DNA of 64,000 bases from NCBI RefSeq assembly GCF_000014945.1, contig NC_008553.1:1612001-1676000 (forward strand), read 5' to 3'. Positions 10,974 through 19,846 of the stretch are shown here, one piece after another (within the stretch, counting starts at the first letter, position 1; each line of letters starts with the position of its first letter). The translations under genes were made by a program, and so were the position numbers. The notes under the pieces were generated by a model, which was not told the origin of the DNA, searched no databases, and worked only from the letters and a program-made list of their open reading frames with translations. This DNA is from Methanothrix thermoacetophila PT (lineage in GTDB: Archaea; Halobacteriota; Methanosarcinia; Methanotrichales; Methanotrichaceae).

Positions 10974-13675
10974 ACCTCAACGATCCCTCCGCCCAGCACG
11001 TCATTCTCTGACACGCGCACCTCTCTGCTCGTGCCGTTTACTGTGAGCCTGTATGCGCCTATGGGCGCAGTGTCAAAGTTCGTGCCCCCGACCACCGGTC
11101 CCTCAGTCGAGTACGGAACCACCAGGACAAACTCTCCATTCGAGTCTGTGACATTTGACTGTCTGTAGATGAAAAGCCTCTTCTGGTTCGTCATGATCGG
11201 GACCTCGATCACGACCCTCGATCCAGGAGATGCCCTGCCCTTTATCACCGCGCCGGGGACATGCTCGAATGTCTTGACATACCTGTTTCCTTCCGATGTG
11301 ACCTGTGTTGTGGATTCATGAACAAGCCTGTAGTGCTGCAGCGCCTCGACATACACAGGCGATCTCGCGAAGCTCCTGCTCACAACGCTGACATTATACC
11401 CCTCGCTCAGGCTCTCGTTTATGAAGCTCTCAAGCTCGCCCTCGCTCTTAGGTATGAGCGGAGATTTTGTTATGACTGTGAGAGGAGTGCCGTCTGGCAT
11501 CGTGACTCGTGTGTATGCGATAGCCACCGGATCCTGTGGCTCGACCTCGCTTCCATCAAAGAAATGAAGCCTCGCCACCATCGTCCTGAAGTACTCCGGC
11601 ATCCAGACCTGTATCGGGACGAGGCTGTCGGCCTGAGGCTGGTAGACCGCGCCTGTGTATCTCGTGAGGGGTATGCTGCTCCACGCGGCAATCGCATGGA
11701 ACTTGGTGACTGCCATCTCCACATCTGTCATTATGTACCGCGCATTCAGGTAGGGAGATCTGCTCTCGTTCAGGCGGGTGAGCACATCCTCAGCTTCGCT
11801 CTCGCTCTCAGACAGGAAGAACGGGGATGACCCAGGTATTCCTGCGGTCTTGCTTCCGATCCCCTCCTGGAACGGGTTGGCATTAGGATACCTGTGGCCT
11901 ATGGTCTCTATGAGATGCCCGTAGTCCCACCAAGACATAACACCGTATGCTGTCTCTGGATACTGGAAGTACTGTCCCTCTGGAGGTCGCTCGTAAACAT
12001 TGTAGATATCAAGCCCGGGGTATGGTGTGTTGTTGCGCAGCCACTCGATGGAGCTGACCCAGTCCTGATTCGGCCCAACTGAGTACCTCGCTATTGCATG
12101 TGAGCTGATAACGCTCGGATATGCCAGGATTATCACTATGAGTATCACAGCAGCCGCTGACGCAAGCCGCTCAGGCCGCACATCTCTGGTAAGGTTCGAT
12201 GGCGATCTCGCAAGAACATCCTCTATTTCCCAGAATCCCGCGCGCGCATAGACCAGAGACGCGAGGTAACCGCAGAGCAGGGCGACGTTGACCGCGTAGT
12301 AGTAGGCGGAGCGGTTCGCAGCGAGCGTTATGATCAGAGTTACAATGCTCCATACTATGATCAGGAGATATGGTGCTTTTGAGTCTCTCACATATCTGTA
12401 AACCAGCATGCCTAGGCCTATGATCGCGATGTAGAACGGAGAGAGTATGCGGATCACTCCCGGGAAGTTCTCATCTATCCCGGTAACCCCCCGCCCGAGG
12501 TCCATGTATATGGGCGAGAGCTCTGCGACCGTTGCAGCGCCACCCGTGCGTGGGAGAAGATATGTCTTGAGACCGTAGACAACTGCATTGAATAGCTCGG
12601 GAACTGCCAGGACTACTATTATCAGATCTACAACGATAACAGCCGCGATCGATCCCGGGTAGAGTGCCCGTGAGAGTCCGCGTCTCGATACCTCGCGTGA
12701 TGCCACTGCCATCTCAAAACAGAATATCGAGCCCAGGAGCAGCATCGATGGCTGGAAGAGGGAGTACTGAATCAGGCTGAATCTGTTGTATGAGTGCGCA
12801 AAGGGAATTACCATGAGAAAGGCGAAGAACAGGCTGATCGCCCCTATGATCCCCAGATACTCCCCGCTCCTCCCGCGGTAGTGCTCGACCACGCTCTGTA
12901 TGGTTATCGCGATCAGCAGTATACCCTCGAACAGGATTCCCATGGACCAGGCATCGACGTACAGGCCGAGGGCAATTCCCGCGAGCACAGCCAGAATCAG
13001 CGGGCGCCTCACAGAGCTGAGATCCCGGAGTGTCCTGAAGCTCAGGAGTCGACCGCTTCTGAATGCCAGAATGAAGAGCAGCATCGATAGAGTGCTAAGC
13101 AGGATCTCAGAGGAGTGATGATCGGTGAACCCGAGAACTGTTCTGGAGAAGAGCTGGCCTGGAAGCACCACTGAGAGCGCAGCTGCTGTTATGCCACAGC
13201 CCCTTCCGCCTATCTCCTTTCCTATGTAGTACACTGGAAGTATGAGAAGCGAGCCCATTATCACAGGCCAGAACGCCCCGACCACATCAACCGTGTGAAG
13301 ATCCGAGCCGCCGAGGCCAACGATCTTGGAGAGCAGAGCAACACCCCAGCTCAGGAACGGCCCGAAGTGGAGCGGCGTCCCGTTCGGAAAGTTTGTGAGC
13401 GGATCGAACCATGGGCGCTGCCAGTGGAGGAACGTGGTCTTGGCGAGCATCATGTGATACCATGCGTCGCTCTCGCTGCTGAACCTGACCGCGTCTCCGA
13501 TAAACACATTCCTGAATGGAACCACAGCCCTGAGGTAGATGGAGAGCAGAAACAGCAGACCAAGACCCACATACCAGTATCTTTCGGGCAGGCGCTTTCT
13601 GCTCTGCTTTTTATCTTTGCTATCCTTGTCCTTCTTCATATCCATGGGTCTCCTGCGTTTAGCGATGGAGAGCAT
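10970..13675 (-). CDS. aglB: Oligosaccharyltransferase STT3/AglB
   Basis: A membrane enzyme that moves a lipid-linked oligosaccharide onto Asn of N-X-S/T sequons on the outer face of the membrane. After a charged N-terminus (KKDKDSKDKKQSRKR), residues about 33-500 contain about a dozen hydrophobic segments. The first external loop carries the acidic motif SESDAWYHM, which holds a catalytic Asp. The signature WWDYGH lies near residue 580, followed by the extracytoplasmic domain with beta-rich repeats. The length of 901 residues fits archaeal AglB. An internal ATG at residue 11 (MDMKKDK) is an alternative start. It is followed with a 4-base overlap by the creatininase-family gene. The preceding minus-strand genes include a cis-prenyltransferase homologue, which fits a lipid-carrier theme. 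Confidence 0.95.
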   Translation of the reverse strand: MLSIAKRRRPMDMKKDKDSKDKKQSRKRLPERYWYVGLGLLFLLSIYLRAVVPFRNVFIGDAVRFSSESDAWYHMMLAKTTFLHWQRPWFDPLTNFPNGTPLHFGPFLSWGVALLSKIVGLGGSDLHTVDVVGAFWPVIMGSLLILPVYYIGKEIGGRGCGITAAALSVVLPGQLFSRTVLGFTDHHSSEILLSTLSMLLFILAFRSGRLLSFRTLRDLSSVRRPLILAVLAGIALGLYVDAWSMGILFEGILLIAITIQSVVEHYRGRSGEYLGIIGAISLFFAFLMVIPFAHSYNRFSLIQYSLFQPSMLLLGSIFCFEMAVASREVSRRGLSRALYPGSIAAVIVVDLIIVVLAVPELFNAVVYGLKTYLLPRTGGAATVAELSPIYMDLGRGVTGIDENFPGVIRILSPFYIAIIGLGMLVYRYVRDSKAPYLLIIVWSIVTLIITLAANRSAYYYAVNVALLCGYLASLVYARAGFWEIEDVLARSPSNLTRDVRPERLASAAAVILIVIILAYPSVISSHAIARYSVGPNQDWVSSIEWLRNNTPYPGLDIYNVYERPPEGQYFQYPETAYGVMSWWDYGHLIETIGHRYPNANPFQEGIGSKTAGIPGSSPFFLSESESEAEDVLTRLNESRSPYLNARYIMTDVEMAVTKFHAIAAWSSIPLTRYTGAVYQPQADSLVPIQVWMPEYFRTMVARLHFFDGSEVEPQDPVAIAYTRVTMPDGTPLTVITKSPLIPKSEGELESFINESLSEGYNVSVVSRSFARSPVYVEALQHYRLVHESTTQVTSEGNRYVKTFEHVPGAVIKGRASPGSRVVIEVPIMTNQKRLFIYRQSNVTDSNGEFVLVVPYSTEGPVVGGTNFDTAPIGAYRLTVNGTSREVRVSENDVLGGGIVEV

Positions 13676-13932
13676 ATTTCAAGAAGATAAACGTTTTGAG
13701 GCTGAATACAAGCAGGATAGCAGAATCTTCGGTTTTGCTCTCATCCAGTTGATGAAGGTCGTGTTCTCGAAAAACTCAATGGCTCTGCTGAAACCGACAG
13801 CAAGGACGTGGTATTGAATCTGGAACGATGTGTGGGATTCGATGAAACAGGTTACGGCCAAAGAGATGAGCGGGCTGTCAGGAGTCGGCATGCACTGAAA
13901 TAATGCTGCTCTGCTTGAGCAGATCCGCCAGT
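13676..13932. other. Intergenic region upstream of aglB
   Basis: 257 bases. A minus-strand frame of 85 codons starts in an ATGA overlap with the upstream gene (ATG at 13936), but its translation is Ser/Cys-rich, resembles no family I know and looks non-coding. The promoter of aglB should lie here. I see no clear TATA box. Confidence 0.4.
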
Positions 13933-14535
13933 TCATCTTCCAAATCTCCTCTCCCTTCTCTGGAAATCCCTTATTGCGCGCAGGAAGTCCAATCGCCTCA
14001 GGGATGCCCAGTCGACATCTGTGAAGTACAGCTCAGAGTACGCAGCCTGCCATATCATGAAGTCGCTGAGCCTTCTGCCACCGGCCCTTATGACCAGGTC
14101 CGGCTTCTGCTTGAACCTGAGGTACCGCTCTATGGTATTCCTGTCTATCTCCTCCGGCTCTATCAGTCCTGCAGCAACATCCATGAGAACAGACCTTATG
14201 GCCTCTGTTACCTCCCTCTTCCCGCCGTATCCCAGGGAGATTGTGACGCTGATCCCGCCCTTTCCCGTCGATTTTGATCTATCAGCGTCGATGATGCTCA
14301 CGTCCGCGGGAGCGTCTTTGAGCATGGACTCGAGAGGGGACGCGAGATCCCCTGAGTGCTGTCCTACGTGTATCAGCAGGTTCTCTATGCCGAGCGATGC
14401 GCTCCACTCGATCAGATCCCTGAACTTCTCCAGGCCGTGGCCGTCAAACGCTGATATCACAAATGCCACACACCCTGGGATGGGATGGCTCATGATCTCC
14501 CTTTCGAGGAGCTTTTCGTACAATTTGTGTATCAC
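13933..14535 (-). CDS. cis-Prenyltransferase (UppS-like) homologue lacking the catalytic Asp motif
   Basis: The C-terminal half matches undecaprenyl/dehydrodolichyl diphosphate synthases closely: KPDLVIRAGGRRLSDFMIWQ, then AAYSELYFTDVDWASL and the RAIRDFQRRERRFGR tail. Near the N-terminus, active enzymes have a segment like HVAIIMDGNRRWA. Here CVAFVIS runs straight into AFDGHGLEKFRDLIEWSASLG, so about 15 residues including the catalytic Asp-Gly-Asn are missing. It is therefore probably a non-catalytic partner, as NgBR/Nus1 is in eukaryotes, or an enzyme with altered chemistry. GTG at 14535 is preferred, with GGAGAG six bases ahead; an in-frame GTG at 14565 would add 10 residues. The gene diverges from the DUF92 gene and lies upstream of aglB. 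Confidence 0.7.
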   Translation of the reverse strand: MIHKLYEKLLEREIMSHPIPGCVAFVISAFDGHGLEKFRDLIEWSASLGIENLLIHVGQHSGDLASPLESMLKDAPADVSIIDADRSKSTGKGGISVTISLGYGGKREVTEAIRSVLMDVAAGLIEPEEIDRNTIERYLRFKQKPDLVIRAGGRRLSDFMIWQAAYSELYFTDVDWASLRRLDFLRAIRDFQRRERRFGR

Positions 14536-14653
14536 ATGAATCTCTCCGGCAGCATCGATCGGCACAGATCGATTCTTAGATGCAACACTGCCTGTGTTTC
14601 TCGATCATCTCTCGAAGGCAAAGTATTTTTGGTTGGATTGCGACTGGTTGGCC

Positions 14654-15847
14654 ATGCAGAAAGAGGACGCCTTGAGGCTCGCCATAGGGGCGCTGGCATT
14701 CCTGCTCCCCGTGACAGGCGTCTTCACAGCAGTTATTCTCGCCATCGTATACATCATTCATCGACCCGCCAGAATGTTGTGTGCATCGCTCATACTGCTT
14801 CTGGTCCTCAGAGAGGCGCTGACATACACGCATCTGAATCTCCCGATGTATGTTGTGGCGATATCTTTCATCCTGCCTACTGTGGCCTACACTGTATCAA
14901 AGAGGTTCCAGCAGCTCGCGGGCAGCTTCATATACATAATGGCCACTGTGGCGATCGGCTATCCGGCTGCGTACCTCTCCGCACCCTATCTTCTGCAGGA
15001 GAAAATACTGTTTATGACCATACTCGGAGGGCTGAGCGGTGCATTCCTCCAGCATGTCTCCAGGGAGATGGATTTCACTGTGCCATTTGGCGCGTGCATG
15101 GTCATGTGGCTCTTCAGCTTCGAATACCCGCTTCCTGAGCTCAGCAACATCTTGATGATATACATATTTGCTGTGATTCTGGGAGTTGGAGCTTACTGGG
15201 CGAGAGCTGCAGATGTTGATGCAGTGCTCAGCGAGGTGATCATATGCATCCTGGTGGTTCTCTTCGCCGGATTGAAGTGGTTTCTGCTTCTCCTCTGCTT
15301 CTACCTTATGGGTGGCGCGTTCACGCGCTACGGGTATTCGTATAAGTACAGCCTGGGAATCGCTCAGGAGAAATGCGGCGTTAGAGGATACAAAAACGTG
15401 TACAGCAACAGCTTGGTTCCACTTGTGGCCGCGCTCTGCTATGGTATATACGGCAACGAGATATTCTTCTACGCCTTCCTCGGCGCTGTGGCCACTGCAA
15501 ATGGAGACACGCTGGCCAGCGAGATAGGTGAGACCAGCAGGTCCAGGCCGCGGATGATAACCACACTCAAGCCCGTGGACCCGGGGGTCGACGGGGGGGT
15601 GACACCTCTTGGGGAGATGGCATCGCTGGCCGGCGCTGCAGCCATCGGACTGGTCGCTGTTGCTATAAGCATGACAGGCGCGAATGGTTTCCTGATTGCT
15701 ATGACGAGCGGTTTTCTCGGATCAAACTTCGATAGCCTGATGGGCGCGGTGTTTCAGAGAAGAGGTCTGCTCACAAACAACGGCGTTAACCTGGTCGCAA
15801 CGCTCTTCGGCGGGGTTGTTGGATCCCTGATGGGGGTGCTCCTTTGA
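14654..15847 (+). CDS. DUF92 (TMEM19/VTE6-like) integral membrane protein
   Basis: About 397 residues with around a dozen hydrophobic segments. The C-terminal half is the DUF92 family domain: KYSLGIAQEKCGVRGYKNVYSNS, then ATANGDTLASEIGETS and TTLKPVDPGVDGGVTPLGE. The final part is SGFLGSNFDSLMGAVFQRRG. Plant VTE6, a member of this family, phosphorylates phytyl phosphate using a nucleotide, and related CTP-dependent kinases act on dolichol. A prenol-phosphate kinase role is therefore plausible here (inference). The N-terminal half is extra membrane sequence seen in archaeal versions. ATG at 14654 is chosen because the protein then starts MQKEDALRLAIG; the longer frame from 14594 has no support. 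It overlaps aroE by 4 bases. Confidence 0.8.
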   Translation: MQKEDALRLAIGALAFLLPVTGVFTAVILAIVYIIHRPARMLCASLILLLVLREALTYTHLNLPMYVVAISFILPTVAYTVSKRFQQLAGSFIYIMATVAIGYPAAYLSAPYLLQEKILFMTILGGLSGAFLQHVSREMDFTVPFGACMVMWLFSFEYPLPELSNILMIYIFAVILGVGAYWARAADVDAVLSEVIICILVVLFAGLKWFLLLLCFYLMGGAFTRYGYSYKYSLGIAQEKCGVRGYKNVYSNSLVPLVAALCYGIYGNEIFFYAFLGAVATANGDTLASEIGETSRSRPRMITTLKPVDPGVDGGVTPLGEMASLAGAAAIGLVAVAISMTGANGFLIAMTSGFLGSNFDSLMGAVFQRRGLLTNNGVNLVATLFGGVVGSLMGVLL

Positions 15848-16653
15848 AGGTGTATGCTGTTCTCGGAGATCCGATAGAGCACAGCCTCTCGCCTGTGATG
15901 CATAACGCCGCCTTCCAGGCCATGGGGCTTCAGGCGAGCTACCATGCGTTCAGGGTTAAAATACCAAGGCTGAGGGACGCTATTCTTGGCGCTGATGCCA
16001 TGGGCTTTGGGGGACTCAACCTGACGATACCCTTGAAGGAGAGCGCGATATCGGTGGTCGAGCCGGACGAGACTGCGGAGGCTATCGGAGCTGCTAACAC
16101 AGTATCATTCCAAAGAGGGATCCGGGGGCACAACACCGATGGGATCGGCGCGTCACTTGCCCTGAGGCATTACGGCGTGAATGTCAGAGGCGCTGATGTT
16201 CTTCTGATCGGCGCAGGAGGCGCTGCCAGAGCCATCGCATACCAGCTCTCCAAAGATGGCGCAGAGATCGTTGTAACGAACAGGACACCTGAGAGGGGGC
16301 TGGCGCTCGCGAGTGATCTCGGCCTGGAGTTCCGCCCGTTCGGGGAGATCGATGATCTCGTCAGAGTCTCTGATGTAGTGATAAACGCAACATCTGTGGG
16401 AATGCGTGATGGAGATCCCAGGCTCTTTGATGGGAGTATCCTGAAAGCAGAGCAGGTTGTATTCGATATAATCTACAGCAGGGAGACCGAGCTTCTCAGG
16501 GATGCGAGGAGAGCAGGAGCGAAGGCTATCGATGGGGTCATGATGCTTGTCTATCAGGGTGCTGCAGCCTTCAGGATCTGGACCGGTCTGGATGAGCCAG
16601 TCGACGTGATGGAGGCCGCGGTCAGGGCAGCGCTCGGGCGGCTGAATCTGTAG
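15844..16653 (+). CDS. aroE: Shikimate dehydrogenase (NADP+)
   Basis: Catalyses the NADPH-dependent reduction of 3-dehydroshikimate to shikimate in aromatic amino acid synthesis. Visible are the substrate-site motif SLSPVMHNAAFQ (residues 14-25), NLTIPLKESA with the catalytic Lys, NTVSF, and the NADP-binding loop GAGGAARA followed by NRTPERG. NATSVGMRDGDP and YQGAAAFRIWTG lie near the C-terminus. The length of 269 residues is standard. The start is TTG inside the stop of the DUF92 gene (TTGA overlap). tyrA follows 121 bases later, so the two shikimate/aromatic genes may be one unit with the trp genes at 58-63 kb supplied from elsewhere. Confidence 0.96.
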   Translation: MKVYAVLGDPIEHSLSPVMHNAAFQAMGLQASYHAFRVKIPRLRDAILGADAMGFGGLNLTIPLKESAISVVEPDETAEAIGAANTVSFQRGIRGHNTDGIGASLALRHYGVNVRGADVLLIGAGGAARAIAYQLSKDGAEIVVTNRTPERGLALASDLGLEFRPFGEIDDLVRVSDVVINATSVGMRDGDPRLFDGSILKAEQVVFDIIYSRETELLRDARRAGAKAIDGVMMLVYQGAAAFRIWTGLDEPVDVMEAAVRAALGRLNL

Positions 16654-16774
16654 CATACCAATTGCATCATGGGTGTGCAGTATGGTCGAATGGTGATGCA
16701 GGCGCATGTCGGATGTTACCTAATACAAATGGCAGCTTGAATCTTCAGATTGACATTACGAGAGGGGATGGAGA

Positions 16775-17650
16775 ATGAGGAGGATGCTAATAGTTGGCGG
16801 GACGGGCGAGACAGGCTCATGGTTTGCCAGGTACTTCAGAGATCGTGGATTCGATGTATGCATTTGGGGGCCGAGCGGAAAGTTCCACGTCGCAGATGCT
16901 CTCGGAGTGAGATACGCGCGCGATCTCATGAGCGAGGTGGCGGAGAGTGATATCGTGGTGCTGAGCGTGCCGATAGACAGAACTCCTGAGGTGGCGGGGA
17001 GGATAGGGCCAGCGATGAGGAGTGGATCGCTGCTAATGGATCTGACCTCCCTAAAGGTTGAGCCTGTGAGAGCGATGGTTGAGTCCACTCATCCAGATGT
17101 GGAGGTCCTCGGAGCACATCCCATGTTCGGGCCGACGATGCCATCGATAAGGGGTCAGACGGTGATAATCACGCCTGTAGAGGGGCGGTGGGGGAGATGG
17201 TCATCTCATATCAGGGAGATCCTGGAGAGGGACGGCGCCAGGGTCGAGGTCCTCACGCCTGAGGAGCACGACAGGATGATGGCTGTGGTCCAGGCTCTGA
17301 CGCACTTCTCATACATTGCTGTAGGCTCAACCCTTCGCGCCCTTGACTTCGACGTCTCAAGGTCGAGAAGGTTCATGAGCCCTGTTTACGAGGTGATGCT
17401 CGATTTCGTGGGGAGGATACTTGACCAGAACCCGGAGCTGTATGCATCGATTCAGATGAATCCCTTTGCGAAAGAGGTGCGGAGAGTGTTCATAGAGGAA
17501 TGTTTGCGACTATCAGACGCGGTTGATCATGGCGATCTCGAGGGATTCATGAGGACTATGAGGGAGGCTGCGGACCACTTCGGCGACACACACAGCGCGC
17601 TCCAGCGCTCTGACAGGATTATCAACCAGCGGGCTCAGGAGCGGGAGTGA
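16775..17650 (+). CDS. tyrA: Prephenate dehydrogenase
   Basis: Oxidative decarboxylation of prephenate to 4-hydroxyphenylpyruvate on the tyrosine branch. There is an N-terminal NAD(P)-binding Rossmann motif GGTGETGSWFARYF (residues 8-21), then DIVVLSVPIDRTPEV, MDLTSLKVEPV and GAHPMFGPT with the conserved catalytic His region. The helical dimerisation domain contains VVQALTHFSYIA. The length of 291 fits archaeal stand-alone dehydrogenases without a chorismate mutase or ACT domain, so no feedback domain is fused. ATG at 16775 follows GAGAGGGGATGG. The long N-terminal extension in another frame is a shadow. Confidence 0.94.
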   Translation: MRRMLIVGGTGETGSWFARYFRDRGFDVCIWGPSGKFHVADALGVRYARDLMSEVAESDIVVLSVPIDRTPEVAGRIGPAMRSGSLLMDLTSLKVEPVRAMVESTHPDVEVLGAHPMFGPTMPSIRGQTVIITPVEGRWGRWSSHIREILERDGARVEVLTPEEHDRMMAVVQALTHFSYIAVGSTLRALDFDVSRSRRFMSPVYEVMLDFVGRILDQNPELYASIQMNPFAKEVRRVFIEECLRLSDAVDHGDLEGFMRTMREAADHFGDTHSALQRSDRIINQRAQERE

Positions 17651-17678
17651 TCTCATCCCGAGAGGTCACTCAGAGAAA

Positions 17679-17686
17679 CTTAAAAG
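17679..17686 (+). promoter_or_regulatory. TATA-like box of the GH15 gene
   Basis: CTTAAAAG lies 26-33 bases before the ATG at 17712, the distance expected if the transcript starts at or just before the start codon (leaderless). No Shine-Dalgarno sequence is seen, which agrees. Confidence 0.5.
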
Positions 17687-17711
17687 CAATGATAACAATT
17701 AATAAAAATAT

Positions 17712-19661
17712 ATGAGGCCGCTGCTGTTCGGAAATGGGAGATTACTGATATGCGAGGATGAACTGGGGATCATCCGGGACATTTACTATCCCTATGTGGG
17801 TCTCGAAAATCACTGTAACATGATACGTGCAGGGATTTACGACGCGAATCTTCACGTATTCAGCTGGCTTGATGGATGGGGGATTCAGCAGAGATACAAA
17901 TCATCTTTCGAGGAGAACTTCTTCGAGACTCTGGAGGATCTCAAAACGGATGACCGCGAAAATATGGAGATTGGCTTTTGTGCATCGAACATCGGTGAAA
18001 CCATCTTCGAAAACCAGTCGTTGGGATTGAGGGTGAGAGTGCTGGATGCGGTACATCCATCATCAAATTATTTTTATAGATTGTTTGATGTGATGAACAT
18101 CTCGCCATCTTCCAGGGACATCGGTCTCTTCTCAAACCAGAATTACAACATACTGGAGAATAAGATCGGTGAGACAGCATTCGTAGATGGCGATATGTTG
18201 ATTCACTACAAACGTGATCGGTACTTTCTTCACAGCAGCTATCCGCAGTTCGATCAATATGCTGTAGGGGTTGCTGAGTGGAAGGGAATGCAAGGTACTT
18301 GGAAGGACATGGAAGAGGATGGAATGCTGAGCTGCAATGCAGTAGCGCATGGATCCATCGACTCGACTATCAGCTGGAGAATATCAGGCATCAGGCCCGG
18401 GGAGTCAAGACGCATACACATGTGGATCGTTGTTGGTAGGGGGCATCGCCAGGTGGTTGATATTCACAGAAAATTGAAAGAGAATGGACCGGCCAACGTC
18501 TACCGCATCAGCTTCAATTTCTGGAAAGCGTTTATCGAGCATGTCGATGCTCTTCCAGAGTGCAGGAACCTCCGCGAGCTGCCGGAGAAGGTACAGGATG
18601 CATTTTACAGAAGCCTCATGGCTACGGTTGCTCATATGGATGTGAATGGATCGATTATCGCCTCCTGCGATTCGGAGATAAAGCAATTCGGAGCGGATCT
18701 TTACACCTATTGCTGGCCAAGAGATGCCTCGTGGGCATGTATAGCGCTGGATAGGGCCAGATATCACCATCTCAGCAAAGAAATTATAGATTTTTTATCT
18801 AAAATAATAACTGTGGACGGTTATTTTCTCCATAAATACACACCTGCTGGTGATTTCGGTAGTACATGGCATCCAGTGCCCATGATTCAGCTCGATGAGA
18901 CGGGCCTGCCTCTTTATGCTCTGTACCACAACTGGCTCATGTCCAAGGATGTCTGGATAATAGGGCGTTACTTTTCATCGCTGGTGAGGCCAGCCGCAGA
19001 ATTCCTCGTCGGCTCAATCGACAGAACGACAAATCTGCCCGCTGAGAGCTTTGACCTGTGGGAGGAAAGGAGAGGGTCACATGCATACACTGCGGCTGTT
19101 GTCCATGCTGGCCTCCGCGGAGCCTCAGAGATTGCGAGGATTTTGGGTAACGAGAAGTTTCACTCGAGGTGGTCGCAAGCTGCAGAGCTCATCAGGCATG
19201 CTGCGCTGGATCTTTATGATGACAGCATCATGCATTTCAGGCGCTCCCCTTCGGACTCCACACTTGATGCATCGGTTTTCAGCATCTGGTACTTTGAATT
19301 GCTGCCGGCAAACGATCCAAGAGTGGTCAATACGATGCGGGCTATTGAGAGAGAGCTTACCCGCCCGTCAGGAGGCGTTGCCCGTTATATGCACGATACC
19401 TATCATGGCTACATGAACAGCTGGATCATATGTACGCTTTGGCTGGCACAATGGCATATCGCAGTGGGAAGCCTGGATCGTGCCCTGGAACTCATAAAAT
19501 GGTGTTCGGATCACACATTCTCTACAGGCTTGATGCCTGAGCAGGTCAGTGATGATAACACTTTCAGGTCGGTTCTTCCGCTGATGTGGTCTCACTGCAC
19601 ATTCGTTTTGGCAGTCCTGGAATATCTCAGGGCTGTTTCGGATAATCAGCGTAAAGAATAG
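17712..19661 (+). CDS. Glycoside hydrolase family 15 (glucoamylase/trehalase type)
   Basis: The 649 residues have the prokaryotic GH15 layout. An N-terminal beta-sandwich (LLFGNGRLLICEDELGIIRDIYYPYVG) is followed by an (alpha/alpha)6 barrel with YTYCWPRDASW, GDFGSTWHPVPMIQLDETGLPLYAL and FDLWEERRGSHAYTA. LMPEQVSDDN near the C-terminus carries the second carboxylate. The Glu in LWEER and in PEQ are the likely acid/base pair. There is no signal peptide, so it should act in the cytoplasm on alpha-glucans such as glycogen or on trehalose. The two specificities cannot be separated by sequence reading. The gene stands alone between tyrA and adk, with a leaderless-type promoter. Confidence 0.9.
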   Translation: MRPLLFGNGRLLICEDELGIIRDIYYPYVGLENHCNMIRAGIYDANLHVFSWLDGWGIQQRYKSSFEENFFETLEDLKTDDRENMEIGFCASNIGETIFENQSLGLRVRVLDAVHPSSNYFYRLFDVMNISPSSRDIGLFSNQNYNILENKIGETAFVDGDMLIHYKRDRYFLHSSYPQFDQYAVGVAEWKGMQGTWKDMEEDGMLSCNAVAHGSIDSTISWRISGIRPGESRRIHMWIVVGRGHRQVVDIHRKLKENGPANVYRISFNFWKAFIEHVDALPECRNLRELPEKVQDAFYRSLMATVAHMDVNGSIIASCDSEIKQFGADLYTYCWPRDASWACIALDRARYHHLSKEIIDFLSKIITVDGYFLHKYTPAGDFGSTWHPVPMIQLDETGLPLYALYHNWLMSKDVWIIGRYFSSLVRPAAEFLVGSIDRTTNLPAESFDLWEERRGSHAYTAAVVHAGLRGASEIARILGNEKFHSRWSQAAELIRHAALDLYDDSIMHFRRSPSDSTLDASVFSIWYFELLPANDPRVVNTMRAIERELTRPSGGVARYMHDTYHGYMNSWIICTLWLAQWHIAVGSLDRALELIKWCSDHTFSTGLMPEQVSDDNTFRSVLPLMWSHCTFVLAVLEYLRAVSDNQRKE

Positions 19662-19682
19662 CGATGCTGTGCATCTGTGGAT

Positions 19683-19719
19683 CACATCGATTAGCCTCTG
19701 ATTTATTTGAATCGATGTG
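19683..19719. terminator. Inverted repeat downstream of the GH15 gene
   Basis: CACATCGATT (19683-19692) and AATCGATGTG (19710-19719) form a perfect 10-bp stem with a 17-base AT-rich loop, 22 bases after the GH15 stop. No long T-run follows. It may be an RNA-stabilising hairpin or an operator between GH15 and adk rather than a terminator. Confidence 0.45.
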
Positions 19720-19846
19720 TATGTCGATCTGGACTGGTTCTCGAACAATTCGCTTCGATCACGAAAGGTTTTTTAACAACGAGGGCTTTAACCCAGACGA
19801 GCAAGCGATTCAGATCGCCTGGAGCTTGCGGTAAAGGAGGCTTGAT

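Noticed and set aside
13679-13936. 85-codon minus-strand frame starting in an ATGA overlap with the cis-prenyltransferase-like gene
   Set aside because: Composition (Ser, Cys, Phe rich, no pattern) looks non-coding and there is no ribosome site; kept only as an intergenic note.
14485-15138. 217-codon plus-strand frame
   Set aside because: A shadow of the DUF92 and cis-prenyltransferase-like genes; Cys/His/Arg-rich translation.
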